A DNA stretch of 64,000 nucleotides from Paeniroseomonas aquatica (GCF_030409335.1 NZ_JAUFPN010000150.1:24281-88280), one strand, 5' to 3'. Shown: positions 43,323 to 52,369, counted from the first letter of the stretch. Notes: generated by a model not told the origin, from the sequence alone. Translations and numbers: made by a program.

Positions 43323-44227
43323 CGGGCCTTGAGGCGGGGCTCCAGGGCGGCCTGGGCGACCAGCAGGTCGAGCACGGCGCGGACGCGGCGGGGCAGGATA
43401 TGGCCACCGGGCCAGACCGCATGGACGTCGCGCGGCTCGGCCCGCCAGCCCGGCAGCACCGGCACGAGGCTGCCGCTGCCGATCTCCTCCATCACGGCCC
43501 AGGGCGCCAGCAGCGCGATGCCCAGCCCGGCCCGCGCCGCCAGATGGGTGGAATCGACGCTGTCGGCGCTGAAGCGGCCATGGGTCTCGACCGGGACGGT
43601 ACGGCCGCAGGGCCCGTCCAGCACCAGCCTGCCCTGGGTACCGGCGCTGGAGAGGCGGCAGAACTCGTGCGCGGCAAGCTCCTCGGGCACGGTCGGCGTG
43701 CCGTGGCGCTGCAGGTAGTCGGGCGAGGCGAAGAGCGCGAAGTCGATGCGGCCCAGCTTCCGGGCGATGAGCGACTGCTGGCGGATGGGGCCGAAGCGGA
43801 TGGCGAGGTCGATCCCCTCCTCGGTCAGGTCCAGCGGCTTGGCATCGAGCCGGGCCTCGAGCGTCAGGCCGGGATTGGCGAGCAGGAACTCGCGCAGCCA
43901 GGGCAGCACCACGGCATTGAAGAAGGCCGCGACGCAGCCGATCCGGACATGGCCCAGCAGCGCCGATTGGGCGCCGCGGGCATTGGCCTCGGCCTCCTCG
44001 AGGCTGTCGAGGATGCGGACGGCCTCGAGGTGGAAGGACTGCCCGGCCTCCGTCGCGGTCAGGCCGCGCGGCGAGCGAATCAGCAGCGGGACGCCGAGCC
44101 GCTGCTCCAGCTCGCCCACGATGCGGGAGACGCTGGGCTGGCTCATCGCCAGGTCCCGCGCCGCCCGGGTGATGTTCCCGGTCTCCACCACGCGGCGGAA
44201 GACCGAGAGCTGCTGCAGCCGGTCCAT
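43319..44227 (-). CDS. LysR-family transcriptional regulator
   Basis: A 302-residue LysR protein. The N-terminal winged HTH begins LQQLSVFRRVVETGNITRAARDLAMSQPSVSRIVGELEQRLG (5-45), followed by LIRSPRGLTATEAGQ. The effector domain covers the rest, with FGPIRQQSLIARKLG, the motif of the PBP2-type LysR group, in the middle. It lies 22 bp downstream of the quinone reductase gene on the same strand, so it is probably co-expressed with it; its own regulated gene may be that operon. The inducer is unknown. Confidence 0.9.
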   Translation of the reverse strand: MDRLQQLSVFRRVVETGNITRAARDLAMSQPSVSRIVGELEQRLGVPLLIRSPRGLTATEAGQSFHLEAVRILDSLEEAEANARGAQSALLGHVRIGCVAAFFNAVVLPWLREFLLANPGLTLEARLDAKPLDLTEEGIDLAIRFGPIRQQSLIARKLGRIDFALFASPDYLQRHGTPTVPEELAAHEFCRLSSAGTQGRLVLDGPCGRTVPVETHGRFSADSVDSTHLAARAGLGIALLAPWAVMEEIGSGSLVPVLPGWRAEPRDVHAVWPGGHILPRRVRAVLDLLVAQAALEPRLKAR

Positions 44228-44249
44228 CGGCCGGGGCGGCGGCCTGGGC

Positions 44250-45218
44250 CTACGGCAGGAAGACGGTGCTGCCCGTGGTCTTGCGGCTCTCGAGCGCGCG
44301 GTGGCCCTCGGCGGCGTCCTTCAGGGCGAAGGTCTGGTTGACGTTGATCTTCACCGCGCCGGACTTCACCACCTCGAAGAGGTCGTTGGCGGTGGCGACC
44401 AGGTCGGCGCGCTTGGCGGTATAGGTGTTGAGCGTCGGGCGGGTGACGTAGAGCGAGCCCTTGGCGGCGAGCACGCCGAGGTCGGTGGTGACCGGGCCGG
44501 AGGCATTGCCGTAGCTGATCATCAGCCCGAGCGGGGCGAGGCAGTCGAGCGAGGTGACGAAGGTATCCTTGCCGACGCTGTCGTAGACCACGGGCAGCAT
44601 GGCGCCGCCGGTGATCTCGCGCACCCGGGCGGGGATGTTCTCGCTGGTCAGCAGCGCGTGGTCGGCGCCGAGGCCGGTGATGAGCGCGGCCTTCTCCGGC
44701 GTGGAAACGACGCCGATGACGGTGGCGCCGAGGTGCTTGGCCCATTGCACGACGATGGAGCCGACGCCGCCGGCCGCGGCATGGACCAGGACGGTATCGC
44801 CCCGCTTGATGGCATAGGTGCGCTTGACCAGGAATTGCGCGGTCATGCCCTGCAGCATCATCGAGGCGCCCTGGGTGAAGTCGATCCCCTCGGGCAGCTT
44901 CACCAGGCGGTCGGCGGGGGCGCAGCGGGCCTCGGCATAGGCGCCGAGGGCGCCGGCATAGGCCACGCGGTCCCCGGTCTTGAGGTCGGTCACGCCGTCG
45001 CCCACGGCCTCGATCACGCCGGCGCCTTCCATGCCGATGGTGACGGGCATGGAGGGGGCCTTGTAGAGGCCGGTGCGGAAGTAGACGTCGATGTAGTTCA
45101 GCCCGACCGCATGGTGCCGCACCAGGACCTCACCCGGCTTCGGGTCCGGCAGGGGGACTTCCTCCCAGACCAGCTTCTCGGGACCGCCGTGCTCATGGAC
45201 GCGGATGGCATGATTCAT
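44250..45218 (-). CDS. qor: NADPH:quinone reductase (zinc-less MDR family)
   Basis: A 322-residue QOR-type reductase of the medium-chain family. The N-terminus reads MNHAIRVHEHGGPEKLVWEEVPLPDPKPGEVLVR, GMEGAGVIEAVGDGVTDLKTGDRVAY is the GroES-like part, and AAAGGVGSIVVQWAKHLGA is the NADPH-binding loop. No zinc-ligand cysteines appear. It reduces quinones with NADPH, giving one-electron-safe products, and serves in oxidative or xenobiotic stress. It is followed by a LysR gene and preceded on the same strand by ogt, a stress-type set. Confidence 0.9.
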   Translation of the reverse strand: MNHAIRVHEHGGPEKLVWEEVPLPDPKPGEVLVRHHAVGLNYIDVYFRTGLYKAPSMPVTIGMEGAGVIEAVGDGVTDLKTGDRVAYAGALGAYAEARCAPADRLVKLPEGIDFTQGASMMLQGMTAQFLVKRTYAIKRGDTVLVHAAAGGVGSIVVQWAKHLGATVIGVVSTPEKAALITGLGADHALLTSENIPARVREITGGAMLPVVYDSVGKDTFVTSLDCLAPLGLMISYGNASGPVTTDLGVLAAKGSLYVTRPTLNTYTAKRADLVATANDLFEVVKSGAVKINVNQTFALKDAAEGHRALESRKTTGSTVFLP

Positions 45219-45254
45219 CGGGGGATTCCTCGAAGGTCGATGGGGGGGGGATCG

Positions 45255-45767
45255 TCAGGGATTGGCGGGGCAACGAAGGAGCGGCAGCGAGGCGGCTTCC
45301 TGACCTGAAAGGGCCCGCGCTTCAAGGGCCAGGAGATGGCGCTTGGTCGCGATGCCCCCGCCGCCGGAGTAGCCGCCGATGGAGCCGTCCGCCGCCACCA
45401 CCCGGTGGCAGGGGATCAGGATGGGGATGGGGTTCGACCCATTGGCCTGACCAATGGCGCGCGGCGAGCGGCAGCCGACCTCCCGCGCAATGTCGAGGTA
45501 GGAGCGGGTTTCCCCGGCCGGGATGCGGCCGAGCGCGGCCCAGACCTTGCGGCGGAATTCGCTGCCCTGGGGATTGAGCGGCAGGTCGAAGCCGGTCCGG
45601 ACGCCGTCGAAGTAGTCGTGCAGCTGCGCCGCCGCCCGCCGCAGCAGGGCGGTGGGCGGGGCGGGCTCCGCGCCGTAGCCGCGGCCCCAGTCGACGGCCA
45701 CGATGGCGCCTTCGTCCTCGAAGACGGTGAGTTCGCCGAGCGGGGTATGCAGAGTGACATGGGGCAT
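45255..45767 (-). CDS. ogt: Methylated-DNA--protein-cysteine methyltransferase
   Basis: A 170-residue Ogt/AGT. The active-site motif IPCHRV (118-123) holds the acceptor cysteine C120 and is followed by VAADGSIGGYSGG. SYLDIAREVGCRSPRAIGQANGSNPIP is the helix-turn-helix that flips out the damaged base. It removes alkyl groups from O6-guanine in a suicidal reaction. The start at 45767 gives MPHVTLHTPLGELTVFEDE, the natural beginning; an ATG seven codons upstream is possible. It is divergent from the [2Fe-2S] gene, separated by a GC palindrome. Confidence 0.92.
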   Translation of the reverse strand: MPHVTLHTPLGELTVFEDEGAIVAVDWGRGYGAEPAPPTALLRRAAAQLHDYFDGVRTGFDLPLNPQGSEFRRKVWAALGRIPAGETRSYLDIAREVGCRSPRAIGQANGSNPIPILIPCHRVVAADGSIGGYSGGGGIATKRHLLALEARALSGQEAASLPLLRCPANP

Positions 45768-45843
45768 CGTTGCGGCCGGATGGCACACCCATGGCCCTGC
45801 TTCGTCAAGCGTTTGCTACGCCGCCGGCGGATGGCTGGGCGAT

Positions 45844-45863
45844 GGCACCCCCCGGGGGGTGCC
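45844..45863. promoter_or_regulatory. Perfect 20-bp palindrome in the ogt / [2Fe-2S] gene spacer
   Basis: GGCACCCCCCGGGGGGTGCC is a perfect 20-bp palindrome without a spacer. It lies 76 bp from the ogt start and 37 bp before the chosen start of the [2Fe-2S] gene. It could be an operator, or a hairpin in the [2Fe-2S] transcript leader. No matching regulator gene was identified. Confidence 0.5.
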
Positions 45864-45899
45864 GCCCGGGGGAATGGGGGCTACATGGAGGCAGCCTGC

Positions 45900-46271
45900 A
45901 TGGAGAAACCCGCCGTGGCCGAGCCCGCCGATCCCCCGCCGTATTTCCAGGCGCATGTCTTCGTCTGCTGCAACCGCCGGCCGGACGGGCATCCGCGCGG
46001 CTCCTGCGCCGCACGCGGCAGCGAGAAGCTGCGGGATTACATGAAGGTGCGGGCGAAGGAGCTGGGGCTGCGGGGGGTGCGGGTGAACCAGGCCGGCTGC
46101 CTCGACCGCTGCGAGTTCGGCCCGACCCTGGTGATCTACCCCGAGGGCGTCTGGTACCGGCCGGAGACGCCGGCCGATGTGGACGAGATCCTGGCGACGC
46201 ATCTCCAGGCCGGGGGGCGGGTGCCGCGGCTGATGCTGACGGAGAAGGACGTGCCGCCACCCAAGCGGTAA
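45900..46271 (+). CDS. (2Fe-2S) thioredoxin-like ferredoxin
   Basis: A 123-residue protein with the thioredoxin-fold [2Fe-2S] layout: HVFVCCNRRPDGHPRGSC with two of the cluster cysteines, NQAGCLDRCEFGPTLVIYPEGVWY with two more. These relate it to the C-terminal domain of NuoE and to the small shared-Fd-like ferredoxins. The electron partner is unknown. The start at 45900 is preceded by GGAGG at an 8-nt spacing; the upstream ATG at 45885 also fits. It lies 12 bp before mnmE on the same strand and could be co-transcribed with it. Confidence 0.85.
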   Translation: MEKPAVAEPADPPPYFQAHVFVCCNRRPDGHPRGSCAARGSEKLRDYMKVRAKELGLRGVRVNQAGCLDRCEFGPTLVIYPEGVWYRPETPADVDEILATHLQAGGRVPRLMLTEKDVPPPKR

Positions 46272-46283
46272 GCGGCGTATTTT

Positions 46284-47591
46284 ATGCCGAGTGATGTGAT
46301 TTTCGCCCTGGCCTCCGGGGCCGGGCGCGCGGCGGTGGCGGTGCTGCGGGCCTCGGGGGCGGGGACCGCGGCGGTGGTGGCGGCCCTGGCCGGACGCCTG
46401 CCGGCGCCGCGGATGGCCAGCCTGCGGCGCCTGCGGCATCCGGCGACCGGCGAGGTGCTGGATGAGGCGCTGGTGCTCTGGTTTCCGGCACCGGCCAGCT
46501 ACACCGGCGAGGACAGCGCCGAATTCCAGGTCCATGGCGGCCCGGCGGTGGTGGCCGGGGTGGCCGAGGCCCTGGTGGCCGCCGGGGCGCGGCCGGCCGA
46601 GCCGGGCGAGTTCACCCGCCGCGCCTTCGTGCAGGGCCGGCTCGACCTGACCGCGGCCGAGGGCGTCGCCGACCTGATCGAGGCCGAGACCGCGGCGCAG
46701 CGGCGCCAGGCCCTGCGCCAGGCCGGCGGTGCCCTGGCGACGCTCTACGGCGGCTGGGCCGGACAGTTGACGGCGCTGCTGGCCCGGCAGGAGGCCTTCA
46801 TCGAATTCGAGGACGAGGACCTGCCCTCCGGGCTGGACGATGCGGTCGGCCAGGCCGCCGCGACGCTGCACGACGCCATCCTGCGGCATCTGGCAGACGG
46901 CAGGCGAGGGGAGCGGCTGCGGGAAGGCCTGCGGGTGGCGATCCTCGGGGCGCCGAATGCGGGCAAGTCGTCGCTGCTGAATGCGCTGGTGGGGCGCGAG
47001 GCGGCGATCGTCTCGGCCCGGGCCGGGACCACGCGGGACGTGGTGGAGGCGCGGCTCGACCTCGGCGGCGTGCCGGTGACCCTGGCCGACACCGCCGGGC
47101 TGCGCGAGGCGGCCGACGAGATCGAGGCGGAGGGCATCCGCCGGGCGCGGGACCGGGCCGCGGATGCCGACCTCCGGCTGCTGGTCCTCGCTGCGGATCA
47201 GCCGCCCGATGCCGAGACTCTCGGCTGGCTGGCGCCGGGCGACCTGGTGGTGCTGAGCAAGGCCGACCTGCCGGCGGTGCCGGGATTGCCGGCGGGGCTG
47301 CGGGTCTCGGCCCGGACCGGCGAGGGGCTGTCGGGGCTACGGTCGCGGCTGGAGGCGGAGGCGGTGGCGCGGGCCGGCGGCGTGGCGGAGACGCTGCTGA
47401 CCCGGCCGCGGCACCGGGCCGCGCTGCAGGAGGCCGCTGAGTGGCTTGCGGCGCTCGACGGTGCCAGCCTGCCGGAATTGCGGGCGGAAGCCCTGCGGGC
47501 GGCGCTGAGGGCCGTGGGACGCATCACGGGACGGGTCGGGGTGGAGGCGGTGCTGGATTCCGTCTTCGCCCAATTCTGCATTGGGAAGTGA
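46284..47591 (+). CDS. mnmE: tRNA modification GTPase MnmE
   Basis: A 435-residue MnmE (TrmE). The N-terminal tetrahydrofolate-binding domain (IFALASGAGRAAVAVLRASG) and a helical domain enclose the GTPase, with GAPNAGKSSLLNALVG (P-loop, about 223), TRDVVE and DTAGLREA. The protein ends in CIGK with the essential cysteine (C432). With MnmG it forms cmnm5/nm5 at U34 of certain tRNAs. The mnmG gene is separated from it by one unknown gene on the same strand, an arrangement typical of alphaproteobacteria near the origin. Confidence 0.94.
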   Translation: MPSDVIFALASGAGRAAVAVLRASGAGTAAVVAALAGRLPAPRMASLRRLRHPATGEVLDEALVLWFPAPASYTGEDSAEFQVHGGPAVVAGVAEALVAAGARPAEPGEFTRRAFVQGRLDLTAAEGVADLIEAETAAQRRQALRQAGGALATLYGGWAGQLTALLARQEAFIEFEDEDLPSGLDDAVGQAAATLHDAILRHLADGRRGERLREGLRVAILGAPNAGKSSLLNALVGREAAIVSARAGTTRDVVEARLDLGGVPVTLADTAGLREAADEIEAEGIRRARDRAADADLRLLVLAADQPPDAETLGWLAPGDLVVLSKADLPAVPGLPAGLRVSARTGEGLSGLRSRLEAEAVARAGGVAETLLTRPRHRAALQEAAEWLAALDGASLPELRAEALRAALRAVGRITGRVGVEAVLDSVFAQFCIGK

Positions 47592-47593
47592 GC

Positions 47594-48205
47594 ATGGAGG
47601 ACGAGCTGAGAGCCGCCTGGCAACGCCACGCGGCAGCACGGCAGCGGTTCCGCGAGATGGCGGTGCAGGCCGTGCCGCGGCCCAAGATGATCGAGCAGGC
47701 CAAGCGCCTCGGCCTGCCGGTCGACCAGGGCGAGATGGCCCAGCTCGGCGAGGACGAGCTGGCCTATCTTTTTGACCTGGCGATCTATTCGGCCCCGCCG
47801 GGCCGCAGCCGGGCCATCGACCGGGTGGTCCGCCAGCACGCGCGGCTGCGGGGCGAGGCGGTGCTGGTGCTGAATGCGCTGAGCTCGGCTTGGTTCTCGA
47901 TCTTCCGGGTGACCGGGCTGCATCCGGATGGCGGGCTGCTGCTGGAGGATGCGCTGGGCGGCGGCGAGGTCTGGGTGGTGGACGAGGGGTTGAGCGAGGT
48001 CGCCGAACTCGGCGCCGTCGTGGCGACGCGGCTGGGGCGGGTTGCGGGCTATGCCATGACCTGCGGGGTGATGGCGGTGCTGGACGATGTCACCCTGGAC
48101 GGGATCCGGCAGGTGGCCCGGCGCAGCGGGGTGGAGCCCGCCGCCCTGGTGGACGAGCCGCGCTTCGTCGAAGGCCTGTGGCGGCGGGCGCTGGGCTTCG
48201 GCTGA
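47594..48205 (+). CDS. Unrecognised protein between mnmE and mnmG
   Basis: A 203-residue protein that I cannot assign to a known family. The N-terminal 45 residues are helical and charged (LRAAWQRHAAARQRFREMAVQAVPRPKMIEQAK). LAYLFDLAIYSAPPGRSRAIDRVVRQH and a segment VLNALSSAWFSIFRVTGLHPDGGLLLEDALGGGEVWVVDEGLSEVAELG follow, then a helical C-terminus. The middle resembles the beta-rich part of some SEC-C-type proteins, only as a pattern. It begins 2 bp after the mnmE stop and precedes mnmG by 42 bp, so it is co-expressed with the tRNA modification pair. Confidence 0.72.
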   Translation: MEDELRAAWQRHAAARQRFREMAVQAVPRPKMIEQAKRLGLPVDQGEMAQLGEDELAYLFDLAIYSAPPGRSRAIDRVVRQHARLRGEAVLVLNALSSAWFSIFRVTGLHPDGGLLLEDALGGGEVWVVDEGLSEVAELGAVVATRLGRVAGYAMTCGVMAVLDDVTLDGIRQVARRSGVEPAALVDEPRFVEGLWRRALGFG

Positions 48206-48247
48206 GGGTCTTTGGCGCTGGGCCGGGGGTCGCGCTATACCGCCGGC

Positions 48248-50122
48248 ATGTTCGACGCAATCTTCGACGTGGTGGTGATCGGCGGCGGCCATGCCGGCTG
48301 CGAGGCCGCGGCGGCGGCGGCCCGCTGCGGGGCCCGGACCCTGTTGCTGACGCATCGGCTGGAAACCCTGGGCGAGATGTCCTGCAACCCGGCCATCGGC
48401 GGGGTCGGCAAGGGGCATCTGGTGCGGGAGATCGATGCGCTCGACGGTATCATGGCGCGGGCGGCGGATGCGGCCGGCATCCATTTCAAGCTGTTGAACC
48501 GCAGCAAGGGGCCGGCCGTCCGTGGGCCGCGGGCGCAGGCGGATCGCGGGCTCTATCGCCAGGCGGTGCAGGCGCTGCTGCGGGCGACGCCGGGGCTGAG
48601 CATCCTGGCGGAGGCGGCCGAGGATCTGGTGGTGGATGATGCCGGCCGTATCGGCGGCGTGGTCACGGCCGCCGGCCGGCGGATCGGGGCAGGGGCCGTG
48701 GTGGTCACCACCGGGACGTTTCTCCGTGGCGAGATCCATATCGGCGATATCCGGACACCGGCGGGACGGGCCGGCGAGGCCCCCTCGAGCGGCCTGGCGC
48801 AGACCCTGCAACGGCTCGGCCTGCCGCTGGCCCGCCTGAAGACCGGCACGCCGCCGCGGCTGGATGGCCGCACCATCGACTGGGCCGCGCTCGAGGCGCA
48901 GCCGGGCGATGACCCGCCCGAGCCGCTGTCCTGGATGACCGAGCGGATCACCAACCGGCAGGTCGCCTGCGGCATCACGGCGACCACGCCGGCGACCCAC
49001 ACGTTGATCCGGGCGAACCTCCATCGGAGCGCGATCCATGCCGGGCACATCTCGGGCATGGGTCCGCGGTACTGCCCCTCGATCGAGGACAAGGTGGTGC
49101 GCTTCGCCGGGCGGGAGCGGCACCAGATCTTCCTGGAGCCGGAAGGCCTGGAGGATGACACCGTCTATCCGAACGGCATCTCGACCAGCCTGCCGGCGGC
49201 GGTGCAGGAGGCCCTCGTCGCCTCCATCCCGGGCCTGGGGCGGGCACGGATCCTGCGGCCGGGGTATGCCATCGAATACGATTACGTCGATCCGCGGTCG
49301 CTGGCGCCGACGCTGGAGGTGCGCCGGGCGCCGGGGCTGTTCCTGGCCGGCCAGATCAACGGCACGACCGGGTACGAGGAAGCGGCGGCGCAGGGGCTGA
49401 TGGCGGGGATCAATGCGGCCTGCCGGGCCGGTGGCGCGGAGCCTGACCGGGTCCTGCTGCGGAGCGAGGCCTATACCGGGGTCCTGGTGGATGATCTGGT
49501 CTTGCAGGGGGTGACGGAGCCCTACCGCATGCTCACCGCGCGTGCCGAATTCCGCCTGGCGCTGCGGGCGGATAATGCGGGGCTGCGGCTGATGGACGCG
49601 GGCCTTCGCTGGGGCTGCATCGGTCCGGAACGCGCCGTGCTGCAGCGCGACTTCCGGCTCGCCCTCGAGGATGCCCTTGCCCGGGCCCGGCAGGATGGAC
49701 GGACGCCGGCGCAATACGCCACGGCGGGCATCCCGGTGAACCAGGACGGCCGTTGGCGAAGCGCCCTGGAGGTGCTGGCCTTGCCGGCGATGACCAGCGA
49801 GGCCGCGGTGCAGGTGTTTCCGTGGCTCGGGGATCTGCCGCTGCGGGTGCGGGCGGAGCTGGAAGCCCAGGCGCTCTATGCGCCCTATCTCGAACGGCAG
49901 TCGAGCGAGTTGCGCATCCTGGAGCGGGAGGAGAAGCTGGCGATCCCGCAGCTGCTGGATTTCGCCGAGGTCTCAGGCCTCTCGGCCGAGATGCGGCAGA
50001 GGCTGACGATGTCGCGGCCAGCGACGCTGGGCGGGGCCGGGCGGGTGCCAGGCATCACGCCTGCGGCCCTGGCGGCCCTGGCTGTTCATTTGCGGCGCGT
50101 CCCGCCGGGACGTTTCACGTGA
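48248..50122 (+). CDS. mnmG: tRNA uridine-5-carboxymethylaminomethyl modification enzyme MnmG
   Basis: A 624-residue FAD enzyme (GidA). The dinucleotide-binding motif is [10 protein letters not shown] (12-20), then [20 protein letters not shown] near residue 40 as the typical family signature. [19 protein letters not shown] ends the protein. MnmG with MnmE adds a carboxymethylaminomethyl group to U34 of tRNA. The start at 48248 fits the family; the frame upstream is out of register with it. The stop codon lies inside the first parS site and overlaps the start of rsmG by four bases. Confidence 0.94.
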   Translation: MFDAIFDVVVIGGGHAGCEAAAAAARCGARTLLLTHRLETLGEMSCNPAIGGVGKGHLVREIDALDGIMARAADAAGIHFKLLNRSKGPAVRGPRAQADRGLYRQAVQALLRATPGLSILAEAAEDLVVDDAGRIGGVVTAAGRRIGAGAVVVTTGTFLRGEIHIGDIRTPAGRAGEAPSSGLAQTLQRLGLPLARLKTGTPPRLDGRTIDWAALEAQPGDDPPEPLSWMTERITNRQVACGITATTPATHTLIRANLHRSAIHAGHISGMGPRYCPSIEDKVVRFAGRERHQIFLEPEGLEDDTVYPNGISTSLPAAVQEALVASIPGLGRARILRPGYAIEYDYVDPRSLAPTLEVRRAPGLFLAGQINGTTGYEEAAAQGLMAGINAACRAGGAEPDRVLLRSEAYTGVLVDDLVLQGVTEPYRMLTARAEFRLALRADNAGLRLMDAGLRWGCIGPERAVLQRDFRLALEDALARARQDGRTPAQYATAGIPVNQDGRWRSALEVLALPAMTSEAAVQVFPWLGDLPLRVRAELEAQALYAPYLERQSSELRILEREEKLAIPQLLDFAEVSGLSAEMRQRLTMSRPATLGGAGRVPGITPAALAALAVHLRRVPPGRFT

Positions 50123-50126
50123 AACA
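50111..50126. other. parS site 1 (ParB-binding centromere)
   Basis: CGTTTCACGTGAAACA matches 15 of 16 bases of the consensus TGTTTCACGTGAAACA. It contains the stop codon of mnmG (50120-50122) and the GTG start of rsmG (50119-50121). With the second site 18 bp downstream it lies about 575-600 bp before parA. ParB spreads from such sites to segregate the origin region. Confidence 0.93.
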
Positions 50127-50733
50127 GGCCGGCGAGGCCTTCGGTGTTTCACGTGAAACCGAGGAGAAGCTGCGCGCCTACATGGCGTTGCTGATTCGCT
50201 GGAACGCCCGAATCAACCTGGTCGCCGACGCGGAGCCCGACAGCCTGTGGCGGCGGCATGTCGTCGATTCGATGCAGCTCGTCCCTCTCGTGCCAGATAT
50301 CGCCGGGCCCTGTGTCGACCTGGGGTCGGGCGCCGGCTTTCCCGGCCTGGTCCTGGCCGCCGCAACCGGCTGCGAGATGCATCTGGTCGAGTCCGACAAG
50401 CGGAAATGCGCCTTCCTGCAGGAAGCGGCCCGGATGCTGGCCCTGCCAGGGGTGACGGTGCATGCCGCCCGCATCGACGCGGTCGTCCTGCCGCCCGCGA
50501 TGCTCCTCACTGCCCGTGCCCTGGCACCTTTGCCGGAGCTGCTGCGCCATGCCCATCGCATCCTGGCACCCGGCGGCGTCGCGCTCTTTCCGAAAGGGCG
50601 CAGCGTCGCCCAGGAATTGACGGCTGCCGCTGCCGGCTGGACTATGCGCATAGAGCGCTTTCCCAGCGTCACCGAACCCGATTCGACCATCCTCAGACTG
50701 AGTGAGATTTCCCCTGTCAGTGCCCTTGCCTGA
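50119..50733 (+). CDS. rsmG: 16S rRNA (guanine-N7)-methyltransferase RsmG
   Basis: A 204-residue methyltransferase starting at a GTG ([19 protein letters not shown]). [11 protein letters not shown] and the SAM loop [11 protein letters not shown] (67-77) are the family landmarks. It methylates G527 of 16S rRNA; loss gives low-level streptomycin resistance. Both parS sites lie in its first 14 codons, which therefore encode ordinary residues while keeping the sites. The 3' end overlaps parA by 32 bp. The set rsmG-parA-parB is the standard alphaproteobacterial origin-proximal order. Confidence 0.92.
   Translation: MKQAGEAFGVSRETEEKLRAYMALLIRWNARINLVADAEPDSLWRRHVVDSMQLVPLVPDIAGPCVDLGSGAGFPGLVLAAATGCEMHLVESDKRKCAFLQEAARMLALPGVTVHAARIDAVVLPPAMLLTARALAPLPELLRHAHRILAPGGVALFPKGRSVAQELTAAAAGWTMRIERFPSVTEPDSTILRLSEISPVSALA
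50145..50160. other. parS site 2 (ParB-binding centromere)
   Basis: TGTTTCACGTGAAACC matches 15 of 16 bases of the consensus. It lies within the rsmG coding sequence, 18 bp after the end of parS 1, a spacing that puts the two centres 34 bp apart. Together they form the likely nucleation point for ParB. Confidence 0.93.
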
Positions 50734-51523
50734 CCGCACCCTGCCGCGTGTCATCTCCCTCGCCAACCAGAAGGGCGGCGTGGGCAAAACCACGACTGCC
50801 GTCAACCTGGCGGCCGCCCTGGCCGCCGAAAGCCGCGTGCTGTTGATCGACCTGGATCCGCAGGGCAATGCCTCCACGGGGCTCGGCGTGGACCGCTCGG
50901 ACCGCGGCGCCGGCTCCTATGCGCTGATGATCGAGGACCGGCCCCTGGCCGAAGTGACCCGCACGACGCCGGTGCCCAACCTGTCCCTGGTGCCGGCCGA
51001 CGGTGACCTCGCCGGGGCCGAGATCGAGCTCGTGGCGCTCGGCGCCCGGGAGAAGCGGCTGCAGAGCATCCTTCAGGCCGCCCCAGGTCTGGCCGAGGCC
51101 TACGACTACATCTTCCTCGATTGCCCGCCGTCGCTCGGCCTCATCACCCTCAATGCCCTGGTCGCCTCCGACGGGGTGCTCGTGCCGCTGCAGACAGAAT
51201 TCTACGCCCTGGAAGGCGTCAGCCAGATCACCAAGACGATCGAACGGGTGCGCCGGGCGATGAATCCCGGCCTGGCGCTCGAGGGAATCCTGCTGACCAT
51301 GTACGACCGGCGGAACAACCTTTCGGAGCTGGTCGCCCAGGATGTGCGCGGCTTCTTCAAGGACAAGGTTTTCGATACCGTGATACCGCGCAACATCCGG
51401 GTCAGCGAAGCGCCCTCCCACGGCCTGCCGGTCAATCTCTACGATCCGCGGTCGCCGGGTGCCCAGGCCTATGCGGCGCTCGCCATCGAATTCCGCCGGC
51501 GCGAGAAGGCCCGCGCGCCATGA
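50702..51523 (+). CDS. parA: Chromosome partitioning ATPase ParA
   Basis: A 273-residue Walker-type ParA. The deviant Walker A KGGVGKTT (24-31) follows RVISLANQ. LLIDLDPQGNASTGLG is Walker A', and FLDCPPSLGLITLNAL gives Walker B. VAADVRGFFKDKVF-like residues (LVAQDVRGFFKDKVF) and VIPRNIRVSEAPSHGLPV complete the family pattern. It drives segregation of the origin region by interacting with ParB. The GTG at 50702 overlaps the rsmG end; a GTG six codons later is an alternative. parB overlaps its stop by 4 bp. Confidence 0.94.
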   Translation: MRFPLSVPLPDRTLPRVISLANQKGGVGKTTTAVNLAAALAAESRVLLIDLDPQGNASTGLGVDRSDRGAGSYALMIEDRPLAEVTRTTPVPNLSLVPADGDLAGAEIELVALGAREKRLQSILQAAPGLAEAYDYIFLDCPPSLGLITLNALVASDGVLVPLQTEFYALEGVSQITKTIERVRRAMNPGLALEGILLTMYDRRNNLSELVAQDVRGFFKDKVFDTVIPRNIRVSEAPSHGLPVNLYDPRSPGAQAYAALAIEFRRREKARAP

Positions 51524-52368
51524 AGCCGCCGCGCCTGGGCCGGGGCCTCTCGGCACTGCTCGGCGAAGCTCCTGGCGGCAGCACGGTTGCCGCGGGCGAA
51601 GGCCTGCGCAACCTGCCCATCGAGATGCTGGAGCCGGGGCCCTTCCAGCCGCGCGGCCCGGCGGATCAGGCCCCGCTGCAGGAATTGGCCGACAGCATCC
51701 GGGAACACGGTGTGCTGCAGCCCATCCTGGTGCGGGCCAAGCCCGGCGCCCCCGGCCTCTTCCAGATCATCGGCGGCGAGCGCCGCTGGCGCGCCGCCCA
51801 GCTGGTGCCGCTGCACGAGGTGCCGGTCGTCATCCGGGAACTGGGCGACCGCGAGGCGATGGCGGCCGGGCTGGTCGAGAACCTGCAGCGCCAGGACCTC
51901 AATGCCCTGGAAGAGGCCGAGGGCTACCGCCGCCTGCTGGAGGAATTCGGCCTGACCCAGGACAAGCTCGGCCAGGCGGTCGGCAAGAGCCGCAGCCATG
52001 TGGCGAATACGCTGCGGCTGCTGGCCCTGCCGGACCGGGTGCGGGAATTGCTGCGCGACGGGGCGCTGACCGCCGGCCATGCCCGGGCGCTGCTGACGGC
52101 AACCGACCCGGTCGGCTTGGCCCTGCAGGTGGTTGATCGCGGCCTCAATGTCCGGCAGGCCGAGGCGCTGGCCGCGGCCAAGCCGCGCGACCTGCCGGAG
52201 AAATCCCCAAGGGGCGAGCCCGAGGTGCTGGCGCTGGAGCGTGAGCTCTCGGAACGGCTGGGCCTGCGCATCGCCATCCGCACCAGCGGCCGCGGCGGCC
52301 AGGTGACCATCAGCTACCGCGACCTGGACCAGCTGGACGGCGTGATCCGCCTGCTCCAGGGCAGCTGA
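51520..52368 (+). CDS. parB: Chromosome partitioning protein ParB
   Basis: A 282-residue ParB starting KPPRLGRGLSALLGE. The GERRWRAA CTPase motif lies near residue 90, PVVIRELGDREAMAAGLVENLQRQDLNALEEAEGYRRL follows, and the helix-turn-helix with the signature KSRSHVANTLRLLALPD binds parS. The C-terminal dimerisation domain ends LDGVIRLLQGS. It loads at parS, slides as a CTP-dependent clamp and recruits ParA and SMC. The two parS sites are 1.4 kb upstream. The start overlaps parA by four bases. Confidence 0.94.
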   Translation: MKPPRLGRGLSALLGEAPGGSTVAAGEGLRNLPIEMLEPGPFQPRGPADQAPLQELADSIREHGVLQPILVRAKPGAPGLFQIIGGERRWRAAQLVPLHEVPVVIRELGDREAMAAGLVENLQRQDLNALEEAEGYRRLLEEFGLTQDKLGQAVGKSRSHVANTLRLLALPDRVRELLRDGALTAGHARALLTATDPVGLALQVVDRGLNVRQAEALAAAKPRDLPEKSPRGEPEVLALERELSERLGLRIAIRTSGRGGQVTISYRDLDQLDGVIRLLQGS

Positions 52369-52369
52369 C

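Noticed and set aside
39400..43422. A 1,340-codon open frame on the minus strand opposite rho, the alarmone hydrolase and the Bug gene
   Set aside because: It lies antisense to clear genes, has an Arg/Pro/Ala-rich composition typical of shadow frames in high-GC DNA, and matches no family.
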